DNA of 64,000 nucleotides from an uncultured Acetatifactor sp. (GCA_910578995.1 CAJTSY010000003.1:16956-80955), one strand, 5' to 3'. Shown: positions 8,650-17,779, counted from the stretch's first letter. Notes: a model not told the origin generated them from the sequence alone. A program made the numbers and translations.

Positions 8650-9763
8650 AGCATGGAGCGGATGGACAGGCTATACGGACAGGGGGAAATTACCGGCGTT
8701 ATTGTTTGCGGTTCTGCTGTTTCTGTGGTTTGGGAGGAAGGAGAAGGAGCAGAAGCCGCTTATGCTGTATACGTCCCTGACGGCGGCGTGCTGCATTCTG
8801 CCGGTGTCTGCCGCGGTCCTCATGCTGTATCAGACAAAATTCTATAATTATGAGTGGATTTGGAGCCTGGTACCTCTGACTGTGGTGACAGGTTATGGAG
8901 GCACGGTTTTCTGGACGGAATACAGGGAGCGGAATACAGACAGCCGGGGGAAGGTTCTGATGGTAACGCTGCTGATGTTGGCGGCAGTCATGTTCTGCGG
9001 CAGCCTGGGGGCAGTTACGGGGGAGGGCAGAGATGTCCGGCAGGCCCGGCGCAGGCGGGCCTATGAGGCTGTGGACAGACTTTCAGAGCGGCTTCCCGGC
9101 GTGGACATCTGCCTGTGGGCTCCCAGGGAGATCATGGAATACGCCCGGGAGAGAGATGCCCGGATCCGGCTTCCCTATGGCAGGAACTTCTGGGATGCGT
9201 ATCTGGATGCCTATGCCTATGATGTGTACGAAAGAGACGTAGTCTTAATGGGACAGTGGATGGAGAATCTGGCGGCAGCGGGGGAAGCGGATTTTATGCC
9301 GGAGGGAAGCGGAGCGGGGGAACCCGTTTCGACAGCCTCCATGGTTTCCGAAACGGAACGGGAAGTTTTGGGAGAAAAGGAAACGGGCGCGGAGGAAGAG
9401 CCTGCATCAGGGCGGGCGGTCACTCTGGAGGACTGTGTGGGGAAGGCCCTGGAGCAGGGGGTCAACTGCATCCTGCTTCCCGGGGAGACGGCACCGGAGA
9501 TTCTGGACCGGATGGCCCGCGCCCTGGGGACACAGCCGGAAGTCCTGGGGGAATATAATTTGTTTTATTGTGAAAGTCCTGTAACTTGTCTGCGGAAACC
9601 GCGCAGTCAAAACGAGCTTCCCTGCTCATTTTGCAAGACAGCTGTGCGCCAAACCGCATGCTCTTGCGGTTTGTGTGCAATCACAGTACCTCCCCAGACC
9701 TTCATGCATGGTGGTGCGGTGGGATGCATGGGGGGTTACTGTAAAGAGGAAAGCTATGAATGA
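8630..9763 (+). CDS. Membrane protein with extracytoplasmic tail, second half of the two-part DUF6077-like system (copy 1)
   Basis: 377 residues: about four hydrophobic helices in residues 20-130, then a soluble C-terminal region. Helix order and the phrase YNYEWIWSLVPLTVVTGYG match the gene at 52965, so both halves are duplicated in the window. The soluble part contains a variable Glu/Gly-rich insert (about 215-260), then a segment ending near FYCESP that aligns with the true end of the 52965 product. The last ~58 residues are extra, Cys-rich, and read through a hairpin at 9651-9672; they may be a late extension and not a folded domain. ATG 8630 has GGGGGAAG upstream. The stop overlaps the next ATG by 8 bases. 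Confidence 0.7.
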   Translation: MAELLHRAWSGWTGYTDRGKLPALLFAVLLFLWFGRKEKEQKPLMLYTSLTAACCILPVSAAVLMLYQTKFYNYEWIWSLVPLTVVTGYGGTVFWTEYRERNTDSRGKVLMVTLLMLAAVMFCGSLGAVTGEGRDVRQARRRRAYEAVDRLSERLPGVDICLWAPREIMEYARERDARIRLPYGRNFWDAYLDAYAYDVYERDVVLMGQWMENLAAAGEADFMPEGSGAGEPVSTASMVSETEREVLGEKETGAEEEPASGRAVTLEDCVGKALEQGVNCILLPGETAPEILDRMARALGTQPEVLGEYNLFYCESPVTCLRKPRSQNELPCSFCKTAVRQTACSCGLCAITVPPQTFMHGGAVGCMGGYCKEESYE

Positions 9764-10511
9764 ACTGGTCAGCATTATTGTTCCTGTATATAATGTGGAA
9801 AAATATATAGAGGAGACCATGGAGTGTGTTGCGGCCCAGACTTACGGGAACTGGGAGCTCCTCCTGGTGGAGGACGGCGGGACGGACGGCACGCGGAACA
9901 GGATAGAGGGCTTCATGGAAAAACATCCGGAATACAGGATCCGCCTGCTCAGGCAGCCCTCCAATATGGGGGCAGCCCGGGCCAGGAACCGGGGACTTAA
10001 GGAGGCGCAGGGAAGATATATCGCTTATCTGGATGCGGATGATCTCTGGGCGCCGGAAAAGCTGGAGCGGGAGCTGGCGTTTATGAGGGAGAAGGGGGCC
10101 GCCTTTGCGTTTACCGCCTATGAATTTGCCGACGAGCTGGGACGGGGAACCGGGAAGGTGGTTCATGTGCCGGAGACCCTGAATTACAGACAGGCCCTGG
10201 GCAATACCACCATCTTTACCACCACGGTGATGTTTGACACGGAAAAGATTCCCAGGGAACAGTTGGAAATGCCCGTGGTCAAGAGTGAGGATACGGCCCT
10301 CTGGTTTAAGGTGCTGCGGGGCGGCGTCACCGCATACGGCCTGGACGAGAACCTGGTAAAATACCGCAGGGGGGGAAGAAGCCTTTCCTCCAACAAACTG
10401 GAAGCCCTCCGCCGCATCTGGAATCTGTACCGCAGGGAGGGCCTGGGCCTGCCTGCAAGCCTGTGGTATTTCGGCCTCTGGGCATTCCGGGCGGTGAAGA
10501 GAAGAATCTGA
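9756..10511 (+). CDS. GT2 glycosyltransferase
   Basis: Cytoplasmic or membrane-associated family 2 transferase, 252 residues, presumed to add a sugar to the lipid-linked exopolysaccharide repeat unit. It shows the N-terminal IIVPVYNVEKYIEET strand and loop, LVEDGGTDGT (a variant of the common DDGSTDGT), a GAARARNRG helix and the DADD motif (YLDADDLW). No membrane helices are evident. Start ATG 9756 has AAAGAGGAAAG as ribosome site and lies in the last codons of the upstream gene, which argues for translational coupling. An upstream in-frame ATG at 9675 has no ribosome site and is not used here. Confidence 0.9.
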   Translation: MNELVSIIVPVYNVEKYIEETMECVAAQTYGNWELLLVEDGGTDGTRNRIEGFMEKHPEYRIRLLRQPSNMGAARARNRGLKEAQGRYIAYLDADDLWAPEKLERELAFMREKGAAFAFTAYEFADELGRGTGKVVHVPETLNYRQALGNTTIFTTTVMFDTEKIPREQLEMPVVKSEDTALWFKVLRGGVTAYGLDENLVKYRRGGRSLSSNKLEALRRIWNLYRREGLGLPASLWYFGLWAFRAVKRRI

Positions 10512-10586
10512 GGGGATATGCGGTACATCTAATACAGCGTGTGCGCGCGGACATGCGCGGCTGGAATTGGAATAAGGAGAAGACAG

Positions 10587-12047
10587 TTGAACATAGATAC
10601 AATGGAAAAAAGAAAACAGCAGAAAAGGGAAAGTTTTAAGCGGCTGATCAATCTGGGCCTTACCGCCATATGCATCGGGCTGGAGGTGGGGCTGTTTGCA
10701 TATTACTGGATGTTCCACTTCCGCCTGGTTCTGGCCGAAACCATGGGTAAATTCTGGTTCAAGAGAAATCTGCTGGAGGTGGCAATCTATGGAGTGGTGC
10801 TTTTTCTTCTCTCCACTATGTACGGAGGAATGAGACTGGGTTATCTTAAAAACGTGGAGCTTATCTTTTCCCAGATTTTTGCCACGCTGATGGCAAATGT
10901 ATTTATTTACGGGGAGATTTCCGTCATGGCCTCCCGGCTTTTTGTGCCTCATGTCTTTCTGCTGATGTCCATCGCCCAGACCATGGTGGTGATTATATAT
11001 ATCAATATTGCCAACTGGATTTACCGCCGTATTTTCCCGCCCAGAAAGCTGCTGCTGATCCATGGGGACAGGCCCACGGAACGCACCAGAAGCAAATTTG
11101 AGACCCGGAAGGACAAATACATCATTACCAGAGCCGTGCACGCAGGAAAAGGGTTTCAGGCGGTGAGCGACATGATCCTGGATACTTATGCCCGGGGGGA
11201 GTGCAATGCGGTGCTGATCGGCGATATTTCCGTGCAGGAGCGGACTCCCCTGATCAAATTCTGTTATGGGCATTCCATCCGGGTATATCTGCTTCCAAAG
11301 ATTACGGATGTGATCCTGATGGGGGCGGAGGAGCTTCATGTGTTTGACAGTCCCATGCTGCTCACCAGGGAGTACAGCCTGTCGGTGGAACAGCGGTTTA
11401 TCAAGCGGGCCATTGACATTGTGTGCGCCCTGATCCTGCTGGTTCTGGCATCCCCTTTTATGCTGGTCACCGCCATACTGATCAAGCTCTATGACGGGGG
11501 GCCGGTTCTGTACAGACAGGTGCGGTGTACCTTGAACCAGAGGGAATTCTATATTCTGAAATTCCGCAGCATGAGGACGGATGCGGAGAAGGACGGGGTG
11601 GCAAGGCTGGCATCCAAAAAGGATAGCAGGATCACGCCTGTGGGAAAAGTGATCCGGAAATGCCGCATCGACGAGCTGCCCCAGTTGGTGAACATCTTAA
11701 AAGGGGACATGTCCTTTATCGGTCCCAGGCCGGAGCGCCCGGAGATCATTGCCCAGTACCTGGAGGTCATGCCGGAATTTGCCTACCGCATGAAGGTGAA
11801 GGCAGGACTGGCCGGATTTGCCCAGGTATATGGAAAATATAACACCACTCCCTATGACAAGCTGAAACTGGATCTGACTTACATTGAAAATTATTCCGTA
11901 CTTCTGGATGTCAAACTGATGCTCCTGACCCTGAAGATCCTCTTTTGGCCGGACAGCACGGAAGGCATCGAGGGCGAGCAGATCACGGCCCTGAGGGAGG
12001 AGAGGAAGAAAAAGCAGATGGAACAGGGCGGGGAGGACGAGGAATGA
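10587..12047 (+). CDS. Initiating undecaprenyl-phosphate sugar-phosphate transferase (WcaJ/EpsE type)
   Basis: Starts the repeat unit by moving a hexose-1-phosphate from a UDP-sugar to undecaprenyl phosphate. The 486-residue protein has four N-terminal helices (about 20-140), a cytoplasmic CoA-binding-like region (about 150-260), a fifth hydrophobic segment (about 270-295) and the bacterial sugar transferase domain to the end. Diagnostic motifs are KRAIDIVCA, VLYRQVR, ILKFRSM, the KCRIDELPQL segment, and FIGPRPERPE. The start is TTG 10587: AAGGAG lies 7 bases upstream, whereas the next ATG (10602) is too far from it. The stop overlaps the following ATG (ATGA), so the Wzz-like gene is coupled. 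Confidence 0.93.
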   Translation: MNIDTMEKRKQQKRESFKRLINLGLTAICIGLEVGLFAYYWMFHFRLVLAETMGKFWFKRNLLEVAIYGVVLFLLSTMYGGMRLGYLKNVELIFSQIFATLMANVFIYGEISVMASRLFVPHVFLLMSIAQTMVVIIYINIANWIYRRIFPPRKLLLIHGDRPTERTRSKFETRKDKYIITRAVHAGKGFQAVSDMILDTYARGECNAVLIGDISVQERTPLIKFCYGHSIRVYLLPKITDVILMGAEELHVFDSPMLLTREYSLSVEQRFIKRAIDIVCALILLVLASPFMLVTAILIKLYDGGPVLYRQVRCTLNQREFYILKFRSMRTDAEKDGVARLASKKDSRITPVGKVIRKCRIDELPQLVNILKGDMSFIGPRPERPEIIAQYLEVMPEFAYRMKVKAGLAGFAQVYGKYNTTPYDKLKLDLTYIENYSVLLDVKLMLLTLKILFWPDSTEGIEGEQITALREERKKKQMEQGGEDEE

Positions 12048-13210
12048 CTGGAAGAGGGACAGGACAGGGGGGCGAAATGGATGTAAGGGGAGAGGACAGG
12101 CCCTGGAACAGGGGGAATCTGTGGAAAGGCTGTTACGGAAAGGAACCCTTTGACCTCCGCCTTACGGTTCTGCGCATGCTGCGCCGGCTGCCCCTGATAG
12201 CGGCGGTAACCTGTGTGGGGGTTCTGGTGTTCGGAGGCGGATATTATGTGAAAAACGTATTGCTGCGCAGTCAGAAGGAGTACGCGGCTACATCCGTGTT
12301 ACGGGTGGAGTATGCCGCGGAGAGCGTGGAAGACCTGATGCAGAGCTATATCAACGAGATGAGCTGGAATACGTATATGCAGTCACATATGTTTCTGGAG
12401 ATGGTGCAGGGGCATCTGGAGGAGGGGCTGACGGAACAGGAGGTGGCCGAAACCCTGGAAGCTTTTGTGTGGTCCGACATCCGTGTGCTTTCCTTCACTG
12501 TCACCGCGGACAGCCCTGAAAAGTGCAGGGACATTGTCCGGGCGGCGGAGGCGGCGCTGACAGAGGATTTTGACCTGGGGGAGATCGATTTCATCTATGT
12601 CGTTGATCCCGGTGAACCGGAGGAAGTGATCCCCGATGTCAGGGTGTGGCGGGCCGTGGTTCTCAGCGGGGTGCTGTCCTGTTTCTTTGCGGTGACAGTG
12701 CTCCTGCTGAAGGAAACCGGCGACGACAGTCTCTGGCTTCCGGCCCACATCCGCAGGCGCTACGGAGTGAGATCGGCGGGAACCCTGGGCAGCAGGGGCC
12801 TGGAACAGAACCTCCTCTATTTCTTCCGGAACCGGGGGCAGGGAGACGGGGAGGGTACAGGCCCCGCTGTCTGCATGGTTCAGGAGGATATGGAGCCGGG
12901 GCAGGTGCTGGAGCGGCTGCGTCGGGCGTGCCCGGAAGCCGTGGACGGGACATGGTCTGCCACAGCCTCCCCTCTGAAGGAGCCGGAAGTCTGCGAAACA
13001 CTTCGGAACGCGGCGGGAATTCTGCTGGCGGTAAGATCCCGGGACCACGGGGGAAAGAAGCTGGAGTATGTGCTGGAATACCTGGAGCAGCAGAACTGTG
13101 AAGTGACGGCTGCCATTTTATGGGACGCGGACGAGAAACTGATCGATCGGTATTACGGTAAAAAGAGGACGGATTATGAGCGTAGAGATACTGGCGTCTG
13201 TGATGAATGA
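12044..13210 (+). CDS. Wzz-like polysaccharide co-polymerase with degenerate BY-kinase-like C-terminus
   Basis: Membrane protein expected to set chain length in the Wzy pathway. Helix 1 is at about 49-68 and helix 2 at 203-222, with the extracytoplasmic Wzz-type domain between them and a Pro-containing stretch just before helix 2. Unlike simple Wzz proteins, a ~165-residue cytoplasmic tail follows. Its layout (DDSLWLPAHIRRRYGV, then a late AAGILLAVRSRDHGGKKLEYV segment and a final RYYG) resembles a bacterial tyrosine kinase of the CpsD/EpsB kind. I find no Walker A or A' motif, so it would not bind ATP in the usual way. Start ATG 12044 has GGGAGG 7 bases upstream. Kinase homology is inference; the Wzz call is firmer. 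Confidence 0.82.
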   Translation: MTGRGTGQGGEMDVRGEDRPWNRGNLWKGCYGKEPFDLRLTVLRMLRRLPLIAAVTCVGVLVFGGGYYVKNVLLRSQKEYAATSVLRVEYAAESVEDLMQSYINEMSWNTYMQSHMFLEMVQGHLEEGLTEQEVAETLEAFVWSDIRVLSFTVTADSPEKCRDIVRAAEAALTEDFDLGEIDFIYVVDPGEPEEVIPDVRVWRAVVLSGVLSCFFAVTVLLLKETGDDSLWLPAHIRRRYGVRSAGTLGSRGLEQNLLYFFRNRGQGDGEGTGPAVCMVQEDMEPGQVLERLRRACPEAVDGTWSATASPLKEPEVCETLRNAAGILLAVRSRDHGGKKLEYVLEYLEQQNCEVTAAILWDADEKLIDRYYGKKRTDYERRDTGVCDE

Positions 13211-13940
13211 GGAGCCGGATGACCTGATCCAAAGGATGCGGCTGGAATCCGACGCCGTGATCATCAATCAGTGCCAGCGGCTGGGGTATGAGGAGCGGAA
13301 GCAGGGGGAATACCGCATCCGCTTTTATTCCTTTCCCGAAAGGGGAGTGGGAAGGAGCCGCAATGAGGCCATACTGCGGGCGGCAGGCGACATCTGCCTG
13401 TTTTCCGACGGGGATATTGTGTATGAGCCGGGGTACGGGGCGGCGGTGGAGGAAGAATTTCTTTGCAATCCTGATGCGGATATGATACTATTTAATGTTA
13501 CCGTGGAGGAGGAGCGCCGTACCTATCACATCACGGAGCGCAGGAAGGTTCATTGGTACAACTGCGGCCGGTACGGGGCCGTAAGCTTTGCGGTGCGCAG
13601 GGAGAGCCTGCTTTCCTCGGGGGTGACCTTTTCTCTGTTGTTTGGCGGCGGAGCGAAGTATGGCAGCGGGGAGGACAGCCTGTTTTTAAAAGAGTTTATG
13701 GATAAGGGATATTCCGTATACACCGCGCCTGTGACTATCGCCAGGGAGGTATCGGAAGGTTCTACCTGGTTTCAGGGGTATAATGAGAAATTTTTCAGGG
13801 ATAAGGGTGTGCTGTACCGGTATCTGTACGGCAGGATGGCCCGGGTGATGGCTCTTCGGTTTCTGCTGGCCCACAGGGACAGGTTGTGTAGGGAAGTGCC
13901 GCTGGGACAGGCTTACCGGTGGATGAAGGCAGGAGATTGA
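13176..13940 (+). CDS. GT2-like glycosyltransferase
   Basis: 254-residue protein with a nucleotide-diphospho-sugar transferase fold. The opening strand is ILASVMNEEP, in place of the usual VPVYN. A GRSRNEAILRAAGD segment precedes FSDGDIVY, which supplies a DGD metal site at about residue 76. SGEDSLFLKEF further on is the ED acid motif common in GT2 enzymes. It overlaps the Wzz-like gene by 35 bases with AGAGGA as ribosome site. The divergent start motif means the donor and linkage are unknown. It ends one base before the polymerase gene. Confidence 0.82.
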   Translation: MSVEILASVMNEEPDDLIQRMRLESDAVIINQCQRLGYEERKQGEYRIRFYSFPERGVGRSRNEAILRAAGDICLFSDGDIVYEPGYGAAVEEEFLCNPDADMILFNVTVEEERRTYHITERRKVHWYNCGRYGAVSFAVRRESLLSSGVTFSLLFGGGAKYGSGEDSLFLKEFMDKGYSVYTAPVTIAREVSEGSTWFQGYNEKFFRDKGVLYRYLYGRMARVMALRFLLAHRDRLCREVPLGQAYRWMKAGD

Positions 13941-13941
13941 T

Positions 13942-15072
13942 ATGGAGGGAAGCGCATTTGTTTATATTCTGCTGACGGCGGTGACGGTGGGACTGGCGCT
14001 GTGTGTGGACAACCGTGAATATGTACCTGGGATTCTGCGGGGAGGCCGGGAACCGGGGAGTTGTCCCTGTACGCGGCAGCAGGCCAGAAACCGGATTGCT
14101 GCCGTTGCCGTGTACTGCCTTCTGACAGGGGTGTCGGCATGCCGGATTGCAGTGGGCAATGATTACTGGGTGTACCGGGACAATTTCAAGCTGATCATGC
14201 AGGGGCGCCATGTGTCGTCGGAATTTGGTTTCAACCAGATTGTGAAATGGATAGAGGGGTTTTTCGGATATGATGAATATCTGTATGTGTTTGCCTTCTT
14301 TTCCATAGTGACCGTATTTTTCTTTGTGAAGGCATTATATGACCAGGGGAGTTATTTTGCATTTTCCCTGTACCTGCTGATGACCGGCGGGTATTATTTC
14401 AACAGCCTGAATTCCGTGCGGTATTACCTGGCCCTGGCCGCGGCGCTTTTTTCCATGAAGTATGTGATCCGGGGGGAGTATGGCAAATTTATCCTGGTGA
14501 TCCTGGCGGGGGCCATGTTCCACAAGTCTGTCCTGTTGGTCATTCCGGTGTACCTGGCGGCCAGGTTTCTGGCTGCGGCGCCGTTAAAAAGATGGCATTA
14601 CGCAGTGGGTGGGATCCTGTTGGGGAGCCTGTTTTTTGCCCGTGATCTTTATAAGGAAGTCATTTTCTATTTTTACCCTTTTTATCGGGATTCCGCCTTT
14701 GACACGGGGGAAATTTCCTATTCCAATATCCTGAAATGTCTGTGCGTGCTGGCGCTTTGCCTGATCTGTTACAGACGAAGCCTCCGGGGGAACCCCACGG
14801 GAAGGTTTTATTTCTTCCTGAATCTGTTCGGCCTGGCGGTGTACAGCTGCGGCTCCTTTATTCCGGAGGTGTCCAGGGTGGGATATTACATGATCATCTC
14901 CCAGGTGTTTCTGATTCCGGAGCTTGTGGAGGGGATGCCCGGGGGGTGGCTGCAGAGATTCTGCCGGGCAGGGGTGGTATGTGCCTTCGGCGGGTATTTC
15001 TTTTTGCTGCTCAGGGGGATGTATGCAACGGACATTCGGCTGCTGCCTTATTTGAACTGGATTTTCAACTGA
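13942..15072 (+). CDS. EpsG/Wzy-like repeat-unit polymerase
   Basis: Multi-pass membrane protein of 376 residues with about ten helices, expected to join lipid-linked repeat units outside the membrane. Family cues are GNDYWVYRDNF after the third helix, the EFGFNQIVKW loop, NSLNSVRYYLALA and the HKSVLLVIPVYL helix, all typical of EpsG. The first cytoplasmic loop (about 35-55) is variable. It lies directly behind a Wzz-like protein and an initiating transferase, which is the standard setting. No Wzx flippase gene accompanies it in this operon. Confidence 0.88.
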   Translation: MEGSAFVYILLTAVTVGLALCVDNREYVPGILRGGREPGSCPCTRQQARNRIAAVAVYCLLTGVSACRIAVGNDYWVYRDNFKLIMQGRHVSSEFGFNQIVKWIEGFFGYDEYLYVFAFFSIVTVFFFVKALYDQGSYFAFSLYLLMTGGYYFNSLNSVRYYLALAAALFSMKYVIRGEYGKFILVILAGAMFHKSVLLVIPVYLAARFLAAAPLKRWHYAVGGILLGSLFFARDLYKEVIFYFYPFYRDSAFDTGEISYSNILKCLCVLALCLICYRRSLRGNPTGRFYFFLNLFGLAVYSCGSFIPEVSRVGYYMIISQVFLIPELVEGMPGGWLQRFCRAGVVCAFGGYFFLLLRGMYATDIRLLPYLNWIFN

Positions 15073-15089
15073 ATCTGAAGGAGCGTTTC

Positions 15090-16454
15090 ATGAAGGTTTT
15101 ATGGCTGTGCAATATCATGCTTCCCGCCGTGGCCCGGAAGTTAAACCGGGAGGCCTCTAACAAAGAAGGCTGGATCAGCGGCCTGGCGGATACCCTGCTG
15201 AAGAACAGGGAGAAGAACGGAATCCGGCTCTATGTTGCCTTTCCGGTACAGGAGGAGCCTGTTCCGGACGGCCTGGAAGTGGATTCCATGGTCTGTTACG
15301 GATTTCGGGAGGATGTGGCCCATGCGGAAAAATATGAGGAATCCCTGGAACCTGCCCTGGAAAAAATCGTTAATAAGGTGGAGCCGGATATCGTGCACTG
15401 TTTCGGCACGGAATTTGCTCATACCCTGGCCATGTGCCGTGTCTTTCCCAGGAAGGAGAGAATCCTGGTGGGCCTGCAGGGGCTGTGCAGCCTGATTGCG
15501 GAGGCGTATTACGCGGATCTTCCCGGGGCTGTGGTGGAATCTGCCACTTTCCGGGATCTGGTAAGGAGAGACAGCCTTAGACAGCAGCAGGAAAAATTTG
15601 TGCTGCGGGGCCGCAGGGAACGGGAGATTATAGGGCTTGCGGGGAACCTTACCGGGCGCACTCCATGGGACAGGATGCACTCTGGAAAGTGGAACCCGGA
15701 TGCACGGTACCATACTATGAATGAGACCCTGCGGGGGGAATTCTATGGCTGTGCCTGGAAGGAGGCGGACTGCATTCCCCATTCCATTTTCCTCAGCCAG
15801 GGGGATTATCCCCTGAAGGGGCTGCACTATATGATCCTGGCACTGCCCCGCATCCTGGAGAAATATCCGGACGCGGCGGTTTACGTGGCGGGAAACAGTC
15901 TTGTGGAATACGGAACCTGGAAACAGAAACTGAAGATATCAGCCTACGGAAAATACCTGCGGAAGCTGCTGCGGGAGACCGGAACAGAAGACAAAGTAAT
16001 CTTCATCGGGAGGCTGGACGGGGGGCAGATGCGCGCCAGGTATCTAAGGAGCAGCCTTTTCGTGTGTCCTTCGTCCCTGGAAAATTCGCCGAATTCCCTG
16101 GGGGAGGCCATGCTTCTGGGGATGCCCTGCATTGCCGCCGCAGTGGGAGGGATTCCCGGCATATTTGACGGAGGACGGGACGGCATCTTATATGATGGGT
16201 TTGTGATGCGGGATGACTGGGGAACCCGGGGAATGGAAGACGGGGAAAGCGGCGGGGAACTGGAGCGCATTTCCGGAAACCTGGCCCGGGCGGTTCTGGA
16301 GATGTGGGGGAACCCGGGGATGCGTGAGGAATACTGCAGGAATGCCGCCCTTCATGCCCGTCAGACCCATGACAGGGATGCAAATTACCGAAGGCTCCTG
16401 GAGATTTATTCTCAACTTGAGGGAACCGGGAAAACATCAGGGAATAAACAATGA
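15090..16454 (+). CDS. GT4 family glycosyltransferase
   Basis: GT-B fold transferase, 454 residues. The N-terminal half begins VLWLCNIMLP and contains VEPDIVHCFGTEFAHTL; the C-terminal half has the donor-binding region with KVIFIGRLDGGQM and the E-x7-E type motif in SSLENSPNSLGEAMLLGMP, followed by AAVGGIPGIFDGG. GT4 enzymes retain the anomeric form of the NDP-sugar. The start ATG 15090 has GAAGGAG upstream; a much longer upstream frame lies inside the polymerase gene and is ignored. A low-complexity insert (Met/Gly/Glu) sits near residue 385. It belongs to the exopolysaccharide operon. Confidence 0.9.
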   Translation: MKVLWLCNIMLPAVARKLNREASNKEGWISGLADTLLKNREKNGIRLYVAFPVQEEPVPDGLEVDSMVCYGFREDVAHAEKYEESLEPALEKIVNKVEPDIVHCFGTEFAHTLAMCRVFPRKERILVGLQGLCSLIAEAYYADLPGAVVESATFRDLVRRDSLRQQQEKFVLRGRREREIIGLAGNLTGRTPWDRMHSGKWNPDARYHTMNETLRGEFYGCAWKEADCIPHSIFLSQGDYPLKGLHYMILALPRILEKYPDAAVYVAGNSLVEYGTWKQKLKISAYGKYLRKLLRETGTEDKVIFIGRLDGGQMRARYLRSSLFVCPSSLENSPNSLGEAMLLGMPCIAAAVGGIPGIFDGGRDGILYDGFVMRDDWGTRGMEDGESGGELERISGNLARAVLEMWGNPGMREEYCRNAALHARQTHDRDANYRRLLEIYSQLEGTGKTSGNKQ

Positions 16455-16530
16455 TTCGGCTGTTTCTTCCCAAATGGCCGGGGCCGGAGGAAAAGGCAGG
16501 AGGGGCGGAAGATACCGGAAAGGGGCAGGA

Positions 16531-17775
16531 ATGAGGAAAGACCAGAACATAAGCGTTGTTTTTGTGTCAAATTATATCAACCACCACCAGATTCCCTTCT
16601 GCAATGCCATGGATCGCCTCCTTCAGGGGAATTTCACCTTTGTGCAGACGGAACCCATGGAGGAGGAGCGTGTGCGGATGGGCTGGCATGACGGCGAAAG
16701 GCCGGAGTATGTCCGCCTGTATTACCGGGAGGAGGCGGACTGCAGGAAACTGATTGCCGGGTGCGACATCCTCCTGTTCGGAGGGACGGACGACGAAAGC
16801 TACATTGCGGAACGGCTTGAGAAGGGCCTGCCTGTCATAAGGATCAGCGAGCGCCTGTACAAGACGGGGCAGTGGAAGGCAGTATCCCCCAGGGGACTGG
16901 TGAAAAAATACAAAGACCACACCCGCTATCGGAAGGCGCCGGTGTACCTTCTGTGTGCCGGCGGCTATGTTCCCTCGGATTTCCATATCATCAGGTCCTA
17001 TCCCGGGAAAATGTTCTGCTGGGGATATTTTCCGGAACAGAAGCACTATAACGTGGAAGAGCTTCTGGCCAGGAAGGGGTTCGGGGAAGACAGAATTCCC
17101 TATCTGCTCTGGGCGGCAAGGATGATCGGCTGGAAGCATCCGGAACTGCCCCTGGAGACGGCAAGATACCTGAAGGATAAAAAGGTGGAGTTCCACATGG
17201 ATATCATCGGGGACGGGGAACTGGGACCCCGGATGCGGGAGATGGCGGAGGACTTCCGGCTGGGGGACTGTGTAAGGTTTCTGGGTTACCAGTCGCCGGA
17301 GGCGGTCCGGGGATATATGGAAAAAGCGGATATCTATCTTTTTACCAGCGACAGGCAGGAGGGGTGGGGGGCCGTGGCCAATGAGGCCATGAACAGCGGC
17401 TGCGCCCTGATAGCGGACCACATGATAGGGGCGGTACCCTTTCTGGTCAGAAACGGTGAAAACGGCCTGGTCTATGAGGACGGCAGAAAGGCACATCTGT
17501 TTGCCTTGACAGAAAGGGCGGTAAAAGATAGAATCTATTGTAAGCAGTTGGGAAGAAAGGCTTATGAGACTATTGCAAAGGCCTGGAACGCGGAATATGC
17601 CGCACAGCAGCTGCTGAATCTGATGGAAATGATTCTGGGGAGGGAAGAGGGCCTGGAGGAAGCAGGAAAAGAAGCGCCGGGCTTCGGACGGAATACGCTG
17701 TGCCGCCCCTGTTCCCCGGCTCCGTTACTGTCGGAGCAAAAGGCCAGAAGGCAGATACTTATTTTACCGAGGTGA
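16531..17775 (+). CDS. GT4 family glycosyltransferase
   Basis: 414-residue GT-B transferase. It opens with ISVVFVSNYINHHQIP. Donor-domain cues are PYLLWAARMIGWKHPELP, the DIIGDGELGP strand, VRFLGYQSPEAV, and the EGWGAVANEAMNSGCA acidic motif, as in WbnH-like and other GT4 enzymes. ATG 16531 is chosen because AAAGGGGCAGG lies just before it; in-frame starts further upstream lack a site. About 35 residues of low similarity to anything follow the last helix. It ends five bases before the next GT2, so the two are probably co-translated. Confidence 0.88.
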   Translation: MRKDQNISVVFVSNYINHHQIPFCNAMDRLLQGNFTFVQTEPMEEERVRMGWHDGERPEYVRLYYREEADCRKLIAGCDILLFGGTDDESYIAERLEKGLPVIRISERLYKTGQWKAVSPRGLVKKYKDHTRYRKAPVYLLCAGGYVPSDFHIIRSYPGKMFCWGYFPEQKHYNVEELLARKGFGEDRIPYLLWAARMIGWKHPELPLETARYLKDKKVEFHMDIIGDGELGPRMREMAEDFRLGDCVRFLGYQSPEAVRGYMEKADIYLFTSDRQEGWGAVANEAMNSGCALIADHMIGAVPFLVRNGENGLVYEDGRKAHLFALTERAVKDRIYCKQLGRKAYETIAKAWNAEYAAQQLLNLMEMILGREEGLEEAGKEAPGFGRNTLCRPCSPAPLLSEQKARRQILILPR

Positions 17776-17779
17776 CGTC

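Noticed and set aside
8580..8700. Frameshift error splitting one membrane gene at 8.6 kb
   Set aside because: The paralogous locus at 52.95 kb is split at the same place with a clear stop, spacer and ribosome site, so the two-gene form seems real.
9651..9672. Terminator after the two-part membrane genes
   Set aside because: The hairpin is perfect but no T run follows and the reading frame passes through it into the next coupled gene.
9702..11339. 545-codon open frame on the minus strand
   Set aside because: Opposite the GT2 and the initiating sugar transferase, both with family motifs; no start signals.
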